Notes: a model not told the origin generated them from the letters alone. A stretch of DNA of 64,000 bases from Lampris incognitus (GCF_029633865.1 NC_079213.1:99038845-99102844), one strand, 5' to 3'. Positions 1-11,045 are shown, numbered from the stretch's first letter. Program-made: numbers and translations.

Positions 1-113
1 AGACACGGCCAATTGTTCCTGTAGGGACGCCCGACCAAGCCTTGGGATTCGAACCAGCCACCCCAGTGTTGGTAGGCAACAGAATAGACCGCTACGCCAC
101 ATGTACGCCCCAG
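1..113 (-). repeat. tRNA-derived SINE, family S1 (cut by window edge)
   Basis: Reverse-orientation head of the S1 SINE seen seven times in this window. The B-box-like GATTCGAACC and the 'ggtaggcaacagaatagacc' stretch match the heads of the copies at 2328, 24092, 58404 and 60484. The body lies outside the window. Confidence 0.75.
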
Positions 114-234
114 CTATTGACATTTTTGACTGGATAAGATGAACAAACACATATATGTTGCAAACAATTCAAACAGGAAACAAAATTGAAACATGATGCC
201 GATGTTGCCAAGCTTCTGTTGGACAGACAATCAA

Positions 235-563
235 TGGCGGCTCGGTGGCCCAAGAAGGTCCTTGGTTTGAACATCGGGGTTGTCCAACCTTGGGGGTCAT
301 CCCAGGTCGTCCTCAGTGTGGAGTTTGCATGTTCTCCCCGTGTCTGCGGTGGGTTTTCTCCGGGTGCTCCGGTTTCCCCCACCATCAAAAAGACGCATGT
401 TAGGGCTAATACTCCTGTCTGTGCCCCTGACCGAGGCAATGAAAGGACGAGCTGGAGTCGGTCCCCAGGTGCTGCACGGCAGCTGCCCACTGCTCCTAGC
501 TACACAGCTAGGATGGGTTAAATGCAGAGGAAGAATTGCTCCACAGGGATTAATAAAGTACTA
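235..563 (+). repeat. Dispersed SINE-like repeat, family S2
   Basis: Contains the widespread fish repeat core 'gtggagtttgcatgttctcc' and ends in 'gggattaataaagtac'. Other copies in the window lie at 2925 (minus), 53940 (plus), 54905 (minus) and 55270 (plus, partial). The open frames across it come from the repeat and are not a host gene. Confidence 0.7.
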
Positions 564-1179
564 AAAAAAATCAATATTACTGTGTAACAGTGTTATGATA
601 CAGTTTGATGTAGTTGTTAATACATTAGACTGCCTGTGTTAGCTTTCCTCCGAGGATCCCATTTTTACAAGGTTGGGAAAAGTTTACTGGTGAGCTGATG
701 GCACACAAGCAACATGGCGTTTGTAGTCTGAGAAAACCAGTTCCCATGGATCCCTTTCTCTTTGCATTCTACATCTAACTATATCGTATAACAGAATCGT
801 CACATGGTCATCACGTTTCAAATAGCAAATAGATGAAATGATGACTTATTGATAGAAAAAAAAGTCATGGGTTGAAGCTTTAAGTCCATAGGCAGGCCAA
901 GTTCTCCATGATTTTGTCTATTTAGGCTTTGAGAACAAAGGTTGTTGACTTTAAGGGATGATTGCTGGGACACATTTGGCATAAGTTTCAGAAACACTGA
1001 TGTTCCTCAAAGAACAGCAGTTCGTGAGATGTCTTGGTTTTCATGGTTTGGGCTAGCCCCCTTAGTTTCAGTGAAGGAACAATCTTAATGCTACAGTGTA
1101 CAATGACATTCTAACAGCGAGAGGCATGGGCGCAAATCCATGAATACTGTGATGCATTCAGCACTTTACCTGTTCCCCC
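564..1179. other. Unannotated intergenic DNA
   Basis: AT-rich sequence with no convincing exon, RNA gene or recognisable repeat on either strand. Confidence 0.4.
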
Positions 1180-1388
1180 ATCCATAGGGTTAGTGGTTGT
1201 GTCAGGAAGGGCATCCGACGTAAAATTCTGCCAAATCATTATGTGGATTGGCCCTGTGATGGACTGGCGGCCTGTCCAGGGTGTCTCTCTGCCTGCTGCC
1301 TAATGACTGCTGGGATAAGCTCGAGCATCCCCGCGACCCTGAGCAGGACAAGTGGTTTGGATAATGGATGAATGGATGGATACATGAC
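1180..1388 (+). repeat. Non-LTR retroelement 3' end (GGAT)n tail
   Basis: Has 'caggaagggcatccgacgta' and 'tgatggactggcggcctgtc', followed by a GGAT-type tail. Both are typical of 3' ends of RTE/Rex-type LINEs and their SINEs in fish. A related piece in reverse orientation lies at 48015-48270. Confidence 0.5.
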
Positions 1389-1462
1389 TCCTGAGGAATA
1401 ACTAGGTGGAGGCTTATACACTGAAGCACCTCTGAGTCAGGCGACAGTTTAAGCCAACCTAA

Positions 1463-1814
1463 AGGCCCTGACACACCAGGCCGACGATCGGCCGTCGGCC
1501 AATGTCAGGCCGTCGGTGAGTGTCTGGGACCCTAGTTTTTGCGGTGTGTCCCACACCATCAGCACTAACTGGACCCGTCGGCAGCTTTTTGGATGATTCA
1601 GCATCTTAAATCGCTGGAGCCTGTCAGTGAGAGAGGTCACTCTGATTGGCTGTTCAGCTTAGCAAATCAGTGCAGAACGTACATATTAGTTGGCCGTCGG
1701 CTGTCGTCTTCGCAGTGTGTTCAACTGCTACTTTTTGGCCCAGATGTCAGGTGATGTGAGGCAACGCAACAGTTGGCCTTCGTCGCCGCTAGTCGGTTTG
1801 GTGTGTCTGGGCCC
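1463..1814. mobile_element. PIF-Harbinger-type MITE
   Basis: Terminal inverted repeats AGGCCCTGACACACC (left) and GGTGTGTCTGGGCCC (right) bound 352 bp. TAA is repeated on both sides (1460-1462 and 1815-1817), which fits the 3-bp TWA target duplication of PIF-Harbinger elements. There is no coding capacity. The interior is rich in 'ggccgtcggc' motifs. Confidence 0.55.
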
Positions 1815-1817
1815 TAA

Positions 1818-2327
1818 GGCGTGAGCATGTAGCTTCTTTAATAAATGTCTTTTGAGGATGTTGTACCCCCCATAACCTGGACAAAAGTGGCGAGGTAATG
1901 GTTTCATGAGCATGACACCGACTGTATGCCATTGTCTTCTAAACACATCTCTCAAATGCAATCTCTGCAAAACTGCTGTTTAGATACCATGGTGGCTCAT
2001 TACGACCCGTGACCAGCAAGACAGCCACTAAATATGTGTTTCATTTATTCTATCAACTTCTCAAGACCCCTTATAATGTGAAGCCATTCAGAATGTATCC
2101 TCAACTATATTAGACAGAATTAGAAATAGACCACATATAGAACATATAATATCTCAAACATCTGTAGACAAATAAAGATACTTTTGGAGGCCCTACAGTA
2201 ACTAGTAAAGGTTCTGTAAAATGCCCTGGTAATGAACATTCACTACTGAGGCTGCAAAACAAATTCAATACAAATTTCAAAACAATCTTCACAAATATCA
2301 AAAAGCAGATAAGGCTGCGAAAGCAAA
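1818..2327. other. Unannotated intergenic DNA
   Basis: No supported gene or recognised element. Several short open frames occur but show no family resemblance. Confidence 0.35.
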
Positions 2328-2748
2328 ATACTCACCCTCCTTTTTTCTCCCCAATTGTGTCTGGCCAATTATCCCACTCTTCCAAGCTGTCCCGGTCGCT
2401 GCTCCACCCCCTCTGCTGATCCGGGGAGGGCTGCAGACTACCACATGCCTCCGCCAATACATGTGGAGTCACCAGGTCTTTTCAACGGACAGTGAGGAGT
2501 TTCCAGGGGGACGTAGCACGTGGGAGGATCACGCTACCTCCCCCCCGAACAGGCACCCCGACCGACCAGAAGGGGCGCTAGTGTAGCGACCGGACAAATA
2601 CCCACATCCAGCCTCACACTCACAGACACGGCCAGTTGTGTCTGTAGGGACGCCCAACCAAGCTGGAGGTAACACGAGGATTCGAACCGGTGATCCCCGT
2701 GTTGTTAGGCAATGGAATAGACTGCTACGCTACCCGCACAACCCAAAA
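2328..2748 (-). repeat. tRNA-derived SINE, family S1 (full copy)
   Basis: Reverse copy of about 420 bp. It starts in the 'ttttttctccccaattg' tail, passes through the conserved 'ggctgcagactaccacatgc' block and ends in the tRNA-like head with 'ggattcgaacc'. Confidence 0.8.
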
Positions 2749-2924
2749 TACTTTTCTGACCTAATTGCCAACAACTCTCATAATTCCAAGGTCTTATTTA
2801 GTGCCATAAATTCTGTCCTCTGCCCTGCCTCCAGTACCATATTAGTTAGATGTGTCCCCTGCCAAGTGTAAAGAATTTCAAAAAATTCTCATTAGCAAAG
2901 TTGAGAATAAGAAAAAAAGAAGAG

Positions 2925-3257
2925 AGTCACTTTATTTGACATTGTATTCTTACAACGAATTTGTTCTCTGCATTTAACCCATGCTATTTTATAGGAGCAG
3001 TGGGCAGCTGCAGCGCCCAGGGACCAACTCCAGTTCTTTTTCCTATTGCCTTGGTCAGGGCCACAGGCAGGAGTATTAACCCTAACATGCATGTCTTTTT
3101 ATGGTGGGAGGAAACCGGAGCACCAGAGGGAATCCCATGCAGACACGGGGAGAACATGCAAACTCCACACAGGAAGGACCTGGGATGACCTGGGGTTCAA
3201 ACCCAGGACCTTCTTGCTGTGGCAACAGTGCTAACCACTGGGCCACTGTGCCACCCT
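2925..3257 (-). repeat. S2 repeat
   Basis: Reverse copy of the S2 family, with 'ggagaacatgcaaactccac' and the tRNA-like end 'gctaaccactgggccactgt'. It directly abuts the L2 LINE that follows. Confidence 0.7.
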
Positions 3258-4438
3258 AATAATTTTTAAATTGAGGATATAAGAATGAACATTCCCCCCC
3301 ACCCGTGACGTAGCTATCTCACTGGTTGTCTCTGCTAAATTAGACTGCTTCCAATTTATCACGCTACCCACCCTTACAAGGACTGTTTCCATCATAAAAC
3401 CTACAACCTGCCCCATGACATTGTCCCTACTGCCCTCTTGAAGTATGTCTTTAAATATAGCCAGGCCCAGCATCCTCTCCATTATCAACAGCTCCCTGGC
3501 CACTGGTACCATTCCAACCTCTTTCAAGCACACAGTGGTCCGGCCCCTCCTGAAAAAAAACCCCAACAACTTAGACCTTATCTTACCTAGTAACTACAGA
3601 CCTGTTTCTAAACTTCCATTCCTGTCAAAGGTTCTCAAAAAGGTTATTCTTAATCAACTGCTGCCCTACCTACACCAAAACAACATCTGGAAAAGATTTC
3701 AGTCAGGTTTTAAGGCTTATCATAGCACAGAGTCTGCCTTGCTGAAAGTGTACAATGACCTGCTTCTCTGTATCGACTCCGGTGACTGTGCCATTCTAAT
3801 TCTTCTTGACCTCAGCACGGCATTTGATACTGTGGATCATGACATTTTAATAGACTATCTCCAGTATGGGGTTGGTGTTGATGGTTCTGCCTTGAAATGG
3901 TTCACATCCTACCTCAAAAACAGAAGCGTCTCAATTAACATAGGCAATTTTTCCTCTCCCCCAGCTAGTCTCTCCTGCAGGGTCCCACAAAGTTCTATCC
4001 TCAAGCCCAATCTTTTTTTCTACATATATGCATCACCTTAGTCAAATCATTCAACAATATGACAGTTCTTTGCACTGTTATGCTGATGACACTCAGCTTT
4101 ATCTTCCCCTCAAACCAAACAATCAGCCCAATCTAGTCAGCCTCTTGAAGTGCCTTGAAGACATAAAGTGCTGGATGGCATAAAGCTGAATGAAGGCAAA
4201 TCTGAAGTTGTCCTATTTGGCCCCCCTGACTGCATTAAGTGTTACCAACAGTCTTGGCAACCTGTCCACCCTTGTCAAACATCATGTCAAAAACCTTGGT
4301 GTGATATTTGATTCTGCCTTCAAGTTTGACAAGCAAGTTAATGCAGTAGTAAAAGCCAGTTTTTTTTCCGCTGTGTACTCTTACCAAAATCAAGCCATTT
4401 CTCTCTTTTAAAGATCTTGAGAAAGCCATCCACACCTA

Positions 4439-5635
4439 CACTACCGTTCAAAAGTTTGGGATCACCCAAACAATTTTGTGTTTTCCATGAAAAGTCACAC
4501 TTATTCACCACCATATGTTGTGAAATGAATAGAAAATAGAGTCAAGACATTGACAAGGTTAGAAATAATGATTTGTATTTGAAATAAGATTTTTTTTACA
4601 TCAAACTTTGCTTTCGTCAGAGAATCCTCCATTTGCAGCAATTACAGCATTGCAGACCTTTGGCATTCTAGCTGTTAATTTGTTGAGGTAATCTGGAGAA
4701 ATTGCACCCCACGCTTCCAGAAGCAGCTCCCACAAGTTGGATTGGTTGGATGGGCACTTCTTTGAGCAGATTGAGTTTCTGGAGCATCACATTTGTGGGG
4801 TCAATTAAACGCTCAAAATGGCCAGAAAAAGAGAACTTTCATCTGAAACTCGACAGTCTATTCTTGTTCTTAGAAATGAAGGCTATTCCATGCGAGAAAT
4901 TGCTAAGAAATTGAAGATTTCCTACACCGGTGTGTACTACTCCCTTCAGAGGACAGCACAAACAGGCTCTAACCAGAGTAGAAAAAGAAGTGGGAGGCCG
5001 CGTTGCACAACTGAGCAAGAAGATAAGTACATTAGAGTCTCTAGTTTGAGAAACAGACGCCTCACAGGTCCCCAACTGGCATCTTCATTAAATAGTACCT
5101 GTTAGAGCCTGTTTGTGCTGTCCTCTGAAGGGAGTAGTACACACCGGTGTAGGAAATCTTCAATTTCTCAGCAATTTCTCGCATGGAATAGCCTTCATTT
5201 CTAAGAACAAGAATAGACTGTCGAGTTTCAGATGAAAGTTCTCTTTTTCTGGCCATTTTGAGCGTTTAATTGACCCCACAAATGTGATGCTCCAGAAACT
5301 CAATCTGCTCAAAGAAGTGCCCATCCAACCAATCCAACTTGTGGGAGCTGCTTCTGGAAGCGTGGGGTGCAATTTCTCCAGATTACCTCAACAAATTAAC
5401 AGCTAGAATGCCAAAGGTCTGCAATGCTGTAATTGCTGCAAATGGAGGATTCTTTGACGAAAGCAAAGTTTGATGTAAAAAAAATCTTATTTCAAATACA
5501 AATCATTATTTCTAACCTTGTCACTGTCTTGACTCTATTTTCTATTCATTTCACAACATATGGTGGTGAATAAGTGTGACTTTTCATGGAAAACACGAAA
5601 TTGTTTGGGTGATCCCAAACTTTTGAACGGTAGTG
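4439..5635. mobile_element. Foldback Tc1-like element
   Basis: Both ends carry the TIR CACTACCGTTCAAAAGTTTG and are flanked by TA (4437-4438 and 5636-5637), as in Tc1/mariner. The two arms are long reverse complements: 4439-4974 pairs with about 5104-5635, with an asymmetric spacer of about 130 bp. Each arm encodes the same transposase N-terminus, MARKRELSSETRQSILVLRN. It spans 4818-5105 on plus (95 codons, paired-like HTH with EIAKKLKISYTGVYYSLQ) and 5256-5062 on minus (64 codons, running into the opposite arm). No DDE catalytic domain is present, so it is non-autonomous. It interrupts the L2 LINE. Confidence 0.85.
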
Positions 5636-5793
5636 TATATCCTCCTGCTTGGACTACTGTAACTCCATGTATGCTGGGATTAGTCAGTTGTCCCTGCCCC
5701 ACCTGCAACTGGTCCAGAATGCCACAGCCAGGCTCCAGACATGTACCCAGAAGAAAGACCATATTATCCATATACTGGCCTCTCTCCACTGGC

Positions 5794-7324
5794 CACAGAA
5801 TAGAGATCCTACAGAAGTACCAATGAGCAGTTCTGTCACAAAAGACGTAAAGACGCAAGCGCGTTCGCCATTGTTGTTTACCTGGAGCAACCAGTGACCG
5901 CGCGTTTTCAGTAATTCAATGGCGCCACCATGAAGGTTGTCTGGTTTCAATCAATTGATTCAAATCTGTATTCATTTATCACAAATGCGAAGCTTCGGAG
6001 AGTTAATCCGGCCTAATCGACAATAGAGTATTAAATATCACGCATTATTACTGGCGAAATAGGCACCGTTTGTCCCGAAACATCAGCACAGAAACGATCT
6101 CAACGGGATCTTACCATTTCTTCTTAGCCCCTTTGTTTACAAATACTATTATGGGCAAACTTTAGAAATATCACTCAAATCGAGAGAATATTTTGTACTG
6201 TGATACAATAAAAAGATACAAAATTCCCCGTCTGAATACCATCGGACCTCACTCAGAATGAGACTTGAACTGAACTGTTGACATTGAACTGAACTGAAAA
6301 GAAAGGGATACCCTGTTAAGTGTAACATCGCATTTATTAAGGTTAAATTGTTAATGTTACTGACTGTATATTGATGTCTTGAGTTGAATGGTGAATTTGA
6401 ATGGTTTTTCCTGCAAGGTTTAATCTCAAAGGGCCAATTTACATGAAAAAGGGATTTTAGGGTGTAGACTTACCTGACTCACCTGAAACCAAAAAGAGTT
6501 ATTTCAAAGGAAAAAAATAACTGAAACAAGATAGGTGTAGCTTGATAAAGTAGACTGTTATCCAAGGAAAATGACCATCTCCACAGCCGGGACGCGAATC
6601 CATGTCTCCCACTCCGCAAGCGACAACATTAACCAGTTGACTAAAGGGTCCGACCCGTTAGTCAAGGACCAACGTGTCTACTTATCCATGCATGTTACAA
6701 TATATAGACCGGTCTCATCTTAATTGGAAAATATAAAATAGATAATTGACTAAACTAATTAGAAACCTGAACCTAAACAAACCTAATTGGAATTAAAAAG
6801 GGATTTAAGTATATCTAAATGTATGAATGTGTGACACATAGCTGTGAATAGTTTTCATGTTCAAGTGAATTTACACTATTTTGTCATTAAATTGACAGCT
6901 TTTTCATTTTGTTACTCTGGTCTGCTATTTTGTTGCTCAACCACTCCTTAAGGGCCTAGATCTGGTCCAGTGTGAGATAGTGACAGATCTGGGTTCTTAA
7001 GGAGTGGTTGTACTGTGATGCAATAAAAAGATGCAAAATTCACCAATGGAATCAGACGATTCTACCCGTCCTCGGTTCGATGGTGTCTTTGCTGTTACAA
7101 CTGTAGTGGATGCCATGGCAGTAATTAGCCCCATTACGAACGACAACGGCATTTTCACAACTCATTATGACCGACAACCCATGGAAACAGTGTGAAAACA
7201 CACAAAATTTGCAATATTTTATTTTAGCTCCAGTCGAACAGTAATGGCGGCGGTCCAGTGACGTCAAGTTATGTCTTACACATCGCGAACGTCATTGGTA
7301 CTTCTGTACGATCTCTATTCTGTG
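5794..7324. mobile_element. Unclassified 1.5-kb DNA transposon, 8-bp TSD
   Basis: Ends are CACAGAATAGAGATC and its reverse complement. The inverted repeat continues through TACAGAAGTACCAATG with one mismatch in about 32 bp. CCACTGGC lies on both sides (5786-5793 and 7325-7332), and removing the element restores a continuous L2 reading (ctctccactggc-tgcctgtt). An 8-bp duplication is typical of hAT or P superfamilies, but the terminal bases do not clearly fit either. No transposase is encoded. The interior holds an S3 repeat and a 15-bp hairpin (see findings). Confidence 0.7.
6560..6720 (-). repeat. tRNA-like SINE, family S3
   Basis: In reverse orientation it carries 'ctttagtcaactggttaatg' (A-box-like) and 'ggattcgcgtccc' (B-box-like), plus the shared flank 'gacacgttggtcc'. 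Related copies lie at 14925, 47755 and 48465. Confidence 0.55.
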
Positions 7325-7360
7325 CCACTGGCTGCCTGTTCAGTTCAGGACTGATTTTAA

Positions 7361-7805
7361 CCCTTGTTTTGTCCACACATTCTGTATACTGCCTTGTCTT
7401 AAGGGTCATTTATAACCCGCCTCCATTCAACCTCTAAATTAAAGCAACTTAATTCAATTTTAATCCCCAAATCTATTTTTGCACAAAGAAACAACCTGTC
7501 ATTCATCACAAACTTTGTGACTATCTGGGCTTTCCCTCTTCACAGTGCAGAAAGACTGCATTTCATCAGTGGACACCACTCGTTTTCATAGGGTCAAACA
7601 TGACCCAAACATGTCTTAAGGTCAAAAATGACCCTAAGACAATCTTAGTACCCTATGAACAAAAACAACGTTTCACTTTTTCTAATGTCTGGGTCACTCT
7701 AGGAAAAGTCATCACATTTTAGGTTGAAAAAATATCATCTAGAGCCCTTTCTCTGCTGTTAAACACTGTTATGGGCATTTTTTGACCTGTAGGACAACAG
7801 AAGGG
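7361..7805. mobile_element. piggyBac-type MITE
   Basis: Bounded by TTAA on both sides (7357-7360 and 7806-7809), with terminal inverted repeats CCCTTGTTTTGTCC and GGACAACAGAAGGG. These fit piggyBac elements, which insert at and duplicate TTAA. At 445 bp it has no coding capacity and sits inside the L2 LINE. Confidence 0.7.
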
Positions 7806-7826
7806 TTAAGGTTCTCCTGTTAGTCT

Positions 7827-8393
7827 TTATGCAAGCACAATAATCTAGGTAAGAAAATCACATAAAGTTGAATCAGTTCATCTGGACACAACGTTTATTG
7901 ACAGAAACGTTTCATCACTAATAATAATAATAATAGATTAAACATATATCGCTTTTCTAACACTCAAAGTCACTTTACAATAAACGGCGGTGAAACAAGA
8001 AAACAGATAAACATAGCACAAACATACAGGGGTGGGTGGGAAGGGGGGGCTACGAGAGGGAGAAGTGGTAGCTACACACGACACCAGCAGTACTCTCTGA
8101 CTTAAAACAGATACAAAAGGGAAGAAAAACAAAAAACAACAGTACTGTGGACGTAAATTTTCTGTCAATCGTCTATTAATCCACCAAACCAAACTTAAAG
8201 TAGACCGAAATGCAATCTAGGCACTTATGTACATTGTCATGTGTCCAACAATGGAAATGTCCAAATTTATCGGATTCAGGCGAGCTTTGGTCACCAAGAC
8301 CGACCTGATATACTGATGTGATAGTACGGTTCCCTGTATACTTTCGTTGGATTTTTTTAGTCTCAACTGGCTGCAGGTATCCCCACACTTATA
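7827..8393. mobile_element. Penelope-like (pLTR-type) repeat with nested low-complexity DNA
   Basis: The block starts with 'gttgaatcagttcatctgg' and 'gacagaaacgtttcatcact' and closes with 'ctggctgcaggtatcccc'. These are recurrent fish repeat motifs that I associate with Penelope-like terminal repeats. About 20 bp of target (ggttctcctgtt...ttat) is repeated on each side, as after target-primed insertion. An ATA-rich stretch at 7917-7935 and unidentified DNA up to 8330 are embedded. The assignment rests on motif memory only. Confidence 0.4.
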
Positions 8394-9499
8394 AAGGTGG
8401 TTCTCCTGTTTGTTTATAAAGCCCTAAATGGGCTGGCCCCCTCCTATATCGCAGACCTTTTAACCATCTATTCCATCTCCAGGTTCCTCAGGTCAGCTAA
8501 CTTGGGACTCCTGGTTGTCCCGTGATCTAAACTTAAGCTTAGGTGAGGACCTTTGCAGTTGCAGCCTTTAGACTGTGGAACAGCATTAACCTCCCTGGGA
8601 GATCTGCCCCTCCATTGACTCTTTTAAGTCCCAGCTCAAAACTTAATTTTATTCTCTAGCATTTGAATCCTCCTGATGTGGCTAATTTCTGGCTCGTGTC
8701 AATGTCTATGTGTTTTTTATCAGTGCCTACAACCTACGTATGTGCGTTGTTGTCTATGGCAGCGTTTCTTGTATTTATGTTTTAGCTACCTGCTCTAGTC
8801 TGTACAGCACTTTGGTCAGCAGGGTTGTTTTTAAATGTGCTCTATCAATAAATTTGACTTGACAATAGCAATGACCTTAGGAGATTTTTAGGGTACTATT
8901 TTATAGTTGGCAACACGGTGCTATTTAGTTGTTTCTTGTTAAAAGACAGTGAAGACTTGTCCTGTACCTTGCATTTGGACAAAGGCCTCATTCAGATGAC
9001 GACACTCCCAGCAGGATGGATTGTTCAAGGGTCTTCTTGCCCAGACCAAAGTTCCTGAGTGTATGGAGCGCAAATCTCCTTTGCTGCTTCCACTTGTGAC
9101 CATTTGACATCAGCAAACCTATTTGGAGGACAAAAAAGATTCAGGAATAACAATGGACTGTTCCTTACACATGAAATACATGTCCAATACAACCAAATAA
9201 TCAACAAAGTAACAGACAATTCACATTACTTGGCATTTGTTTTAGACCCCTTTCATACAACTGTCCCCATTGGACTTACATTCACTGACAACTTAAAAAA
9301 AAGAAAGAAAGAAAACGATACTACCATTATTTCCGAACATTTCAGCAGTCAGTGGCATGGAAGGGCGATCCGTGTAGTCCTCCCCCTTTTCAACCAAGGC
9401 TTCTCTCACAAGCTTATACCCGTTGACCACCACAACCCTTCCTCCAAAAAGTCGAAGACTGAAAATGTTTCCTTATTTCTCTGCAAACTGATAGAGTAA

Positions 9500-9716
9500 C
9501 AGCAGATAAGTCCAGTTATCCAACACTTGGTGGTGTTAATACCCCCCACCTCCAATTATTGTACTGAGGCCTAATGAGGCCACTGTGCCAGCAAGGAGTT
9601 CTGTACAGTAATCATCTGTGTTTCCATTAGCGTTGGAGCTGAAATCAGGAATAGGAAATCCCATAGCAGTCAATCCTTTTGCAAGCGCCGAGACCTGATT
9701 TTTTTTTTCTTACATC
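9500..9716 (-). other. Unidentified open stretch, possible old exon
   Basis: On the minus strand about 53 codons are open (QVSALAKGLTAMGFPIPDFS, then NANGNTDDYCTELLAGTVAS, then LGLSTIIGGGGY and a stop), just upstream of CYP2 pseudo-exon 2. Composition is protein-like, but I do not recognise the family and it does not belong to a P450. It could be a transposon remnant or chance. Confidence 0.2.
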
Positions 9717-9819
9717 AAGAAAGACTACTTTTACTCTGAAAGACATCGGTTTACATTAAATCATTATTGGACAACTGCGGGCGAAAGTGGGAAAGACACA
9801 GAGCCGGGTTCACTTGTTG

Positions 9820-10572
9820 GAAATCAAATAATAAATACTAAGGTAAAAACAGTAATAGACAATGTCCAACTAGAAAGAGTATATGAAAATACATTTCTAG
9901 GTGTGATACTAGACCACAAAATCTGCTGGCCTGGAAACCTCACATAACATATGTGCGAGCAAAACTGGCAAGGAGCATTGCAGGCATGAGAAAAATAAGT
10001 CACATTCTGGATCATAAATCATTGCACACTCAGTATTGTTCATTTATTTTAACATATCTGAACTACTGTGTGGAGGTGTGGGGTAACATCTACAAAACCA
10101 ACTTACAACCATTATGTATACTACAGAAAAGAGCCATAAGGATAGTTAATGTAAGATATCATGAACACACCAACAAGCTATTTTTAAAGTCAAGTGCCTT
10201 GAAGTTCAGGGATTTAGTAGGATTTAACACAGCACAAACAATGTTCAAAGCAAGAAGCAATCTACTACCGAGTCATATACAAAACATATTCTCAGATAGA
10301 GAAGGGGAATATAATTTGAGAGGGAAATTAAACTTCAAGAAATTGTGTGTTTGTACAACTTTGAAGAGCATGGGCATTTCAATCTGTGGGGTGAAATTGT
10401 GGAACAATTTGAGCATGGACCTCAAACAAAGTACAAACATTACGCAGCTCAAGAGATATAGGGATGATGAAGAGTTGTGTTAACTGATAAAGTTTTACTT
10501 ATCTCCAAACATTCCTAATTACATACTTGCATTTTCTTTTATATGACACCTAGTGGATATCTGCGTTGTTTT

Positions 10573-10603
<31 letters not shown>

Positions 10604-11045
10604 TCTTTTTTGTCATATATTTTGTTACTTTTTTTTCTTTTCCTTTTTGTAATGTATAGTAGCTGAATTAACTTAAGAGTAGGTGAGAAGGGGTAGGAAA
10701 AATAAGTATACTGTGGCAGGAATGAGGAAAAACACAGCAGACCAAGGCGAGTTTGATGTTTATTCCTCAACTCCAAAAACCAGCTGCCTCAGGAACAACC
10801 CTGCACCGGCGAGCCCGGGAACGTAAACCACGCCCCCAGCTCACAGCCCTGCTGGGTGAGAGGCATAGCCCCTAGTGTCCGCCGCAATACTTCCTCCTAC
10901 TCCTTTTAGAACATGTAACAAATAATCTGATGTATATGGAGCTCTGTTCGCTGAGTTTGATGTGTGGATCTGTTGATCACTTCAGATTATTGGCAATGGG
11001 TATACCCTGCTTGTTTACATGTTCAAAATAAATCATTCATTCATA
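9820..11045 (+). mobile_element. Jockey-superfamily LINE, 3' part
   Basis: From about 9838 the frame reads ENTFLGVILDHKICW, then (9953-10483) ARSIAGMRKISHILD, YLNYCVEVWGNIYKTNLQPL, LQKRAIRIVNVRY and KLWNNLSMDLKQ. This is the C-terminal thumb region of an L2/CR1-group reverse transcriptase. The 3' UTR ends in 'aaataaatcattcattcat'. The element is 5'-truncated with a small frame break near 9935. A solo LTR is inserted in its 3' UTR, and a CA microsatellite lies at 10571-10603. Confidence 0.7.
10712..10886 (-). mobile_element. Short solo LTR of a retrovirus-like element (fossil)
   Basis: About 175 bp bounded by TG...CA with ATAC on both sides (10708-10711 and 10887-10890). Removing it restores the surrounding LINE tail (agtatac-ttcctcctactcc). 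In reverse orientation it carries an AATAAA-like signal. No internal genes remain. Its family is not resolved; it is younger than the LINE it sits in. Confidence 0.5.

Larger units (their letters stand above)
3300..8867 (+). mobile_element. L2-type LINE, split by four nested insertions
   Basis: Reverse-transcriptase fragments show the L2/CR1-group sequence. 3445-4040 reads SNYRPVSKLPFLSKVL, FQSGFKAYHSTESALLKV and LLDLSTAFDTVDHDILI, and the frame decays just after CRVPQSSILKP. A YADDTQLYL box follows near 4080. The element resumes at 5638 (DYCNSMYAGISQ, LQLVQNATARL), again at 7325, and again at 8395 (YKALNGLAPSY-like), ending in the typical 3' tail 'aataaatttgacttgac' near 8867. Between these segments sit a Tc1 foldback (4439-5635), a TIR element (5794-7324), a piggyBac-type MITE (7361-7805) and a probable Penelope-type piece (7827-8393). 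The LINE is therefore the oldest layer. It is 5'-truncated and dead. Confidence 0.85.

Noticed and set aside
9059-9499. 146-codon plus-strand open frame
   Set aside because: It is antisense to CYP2 pseudo-exons 2 and 3 on the minus strand, which explain the conservation-like look.
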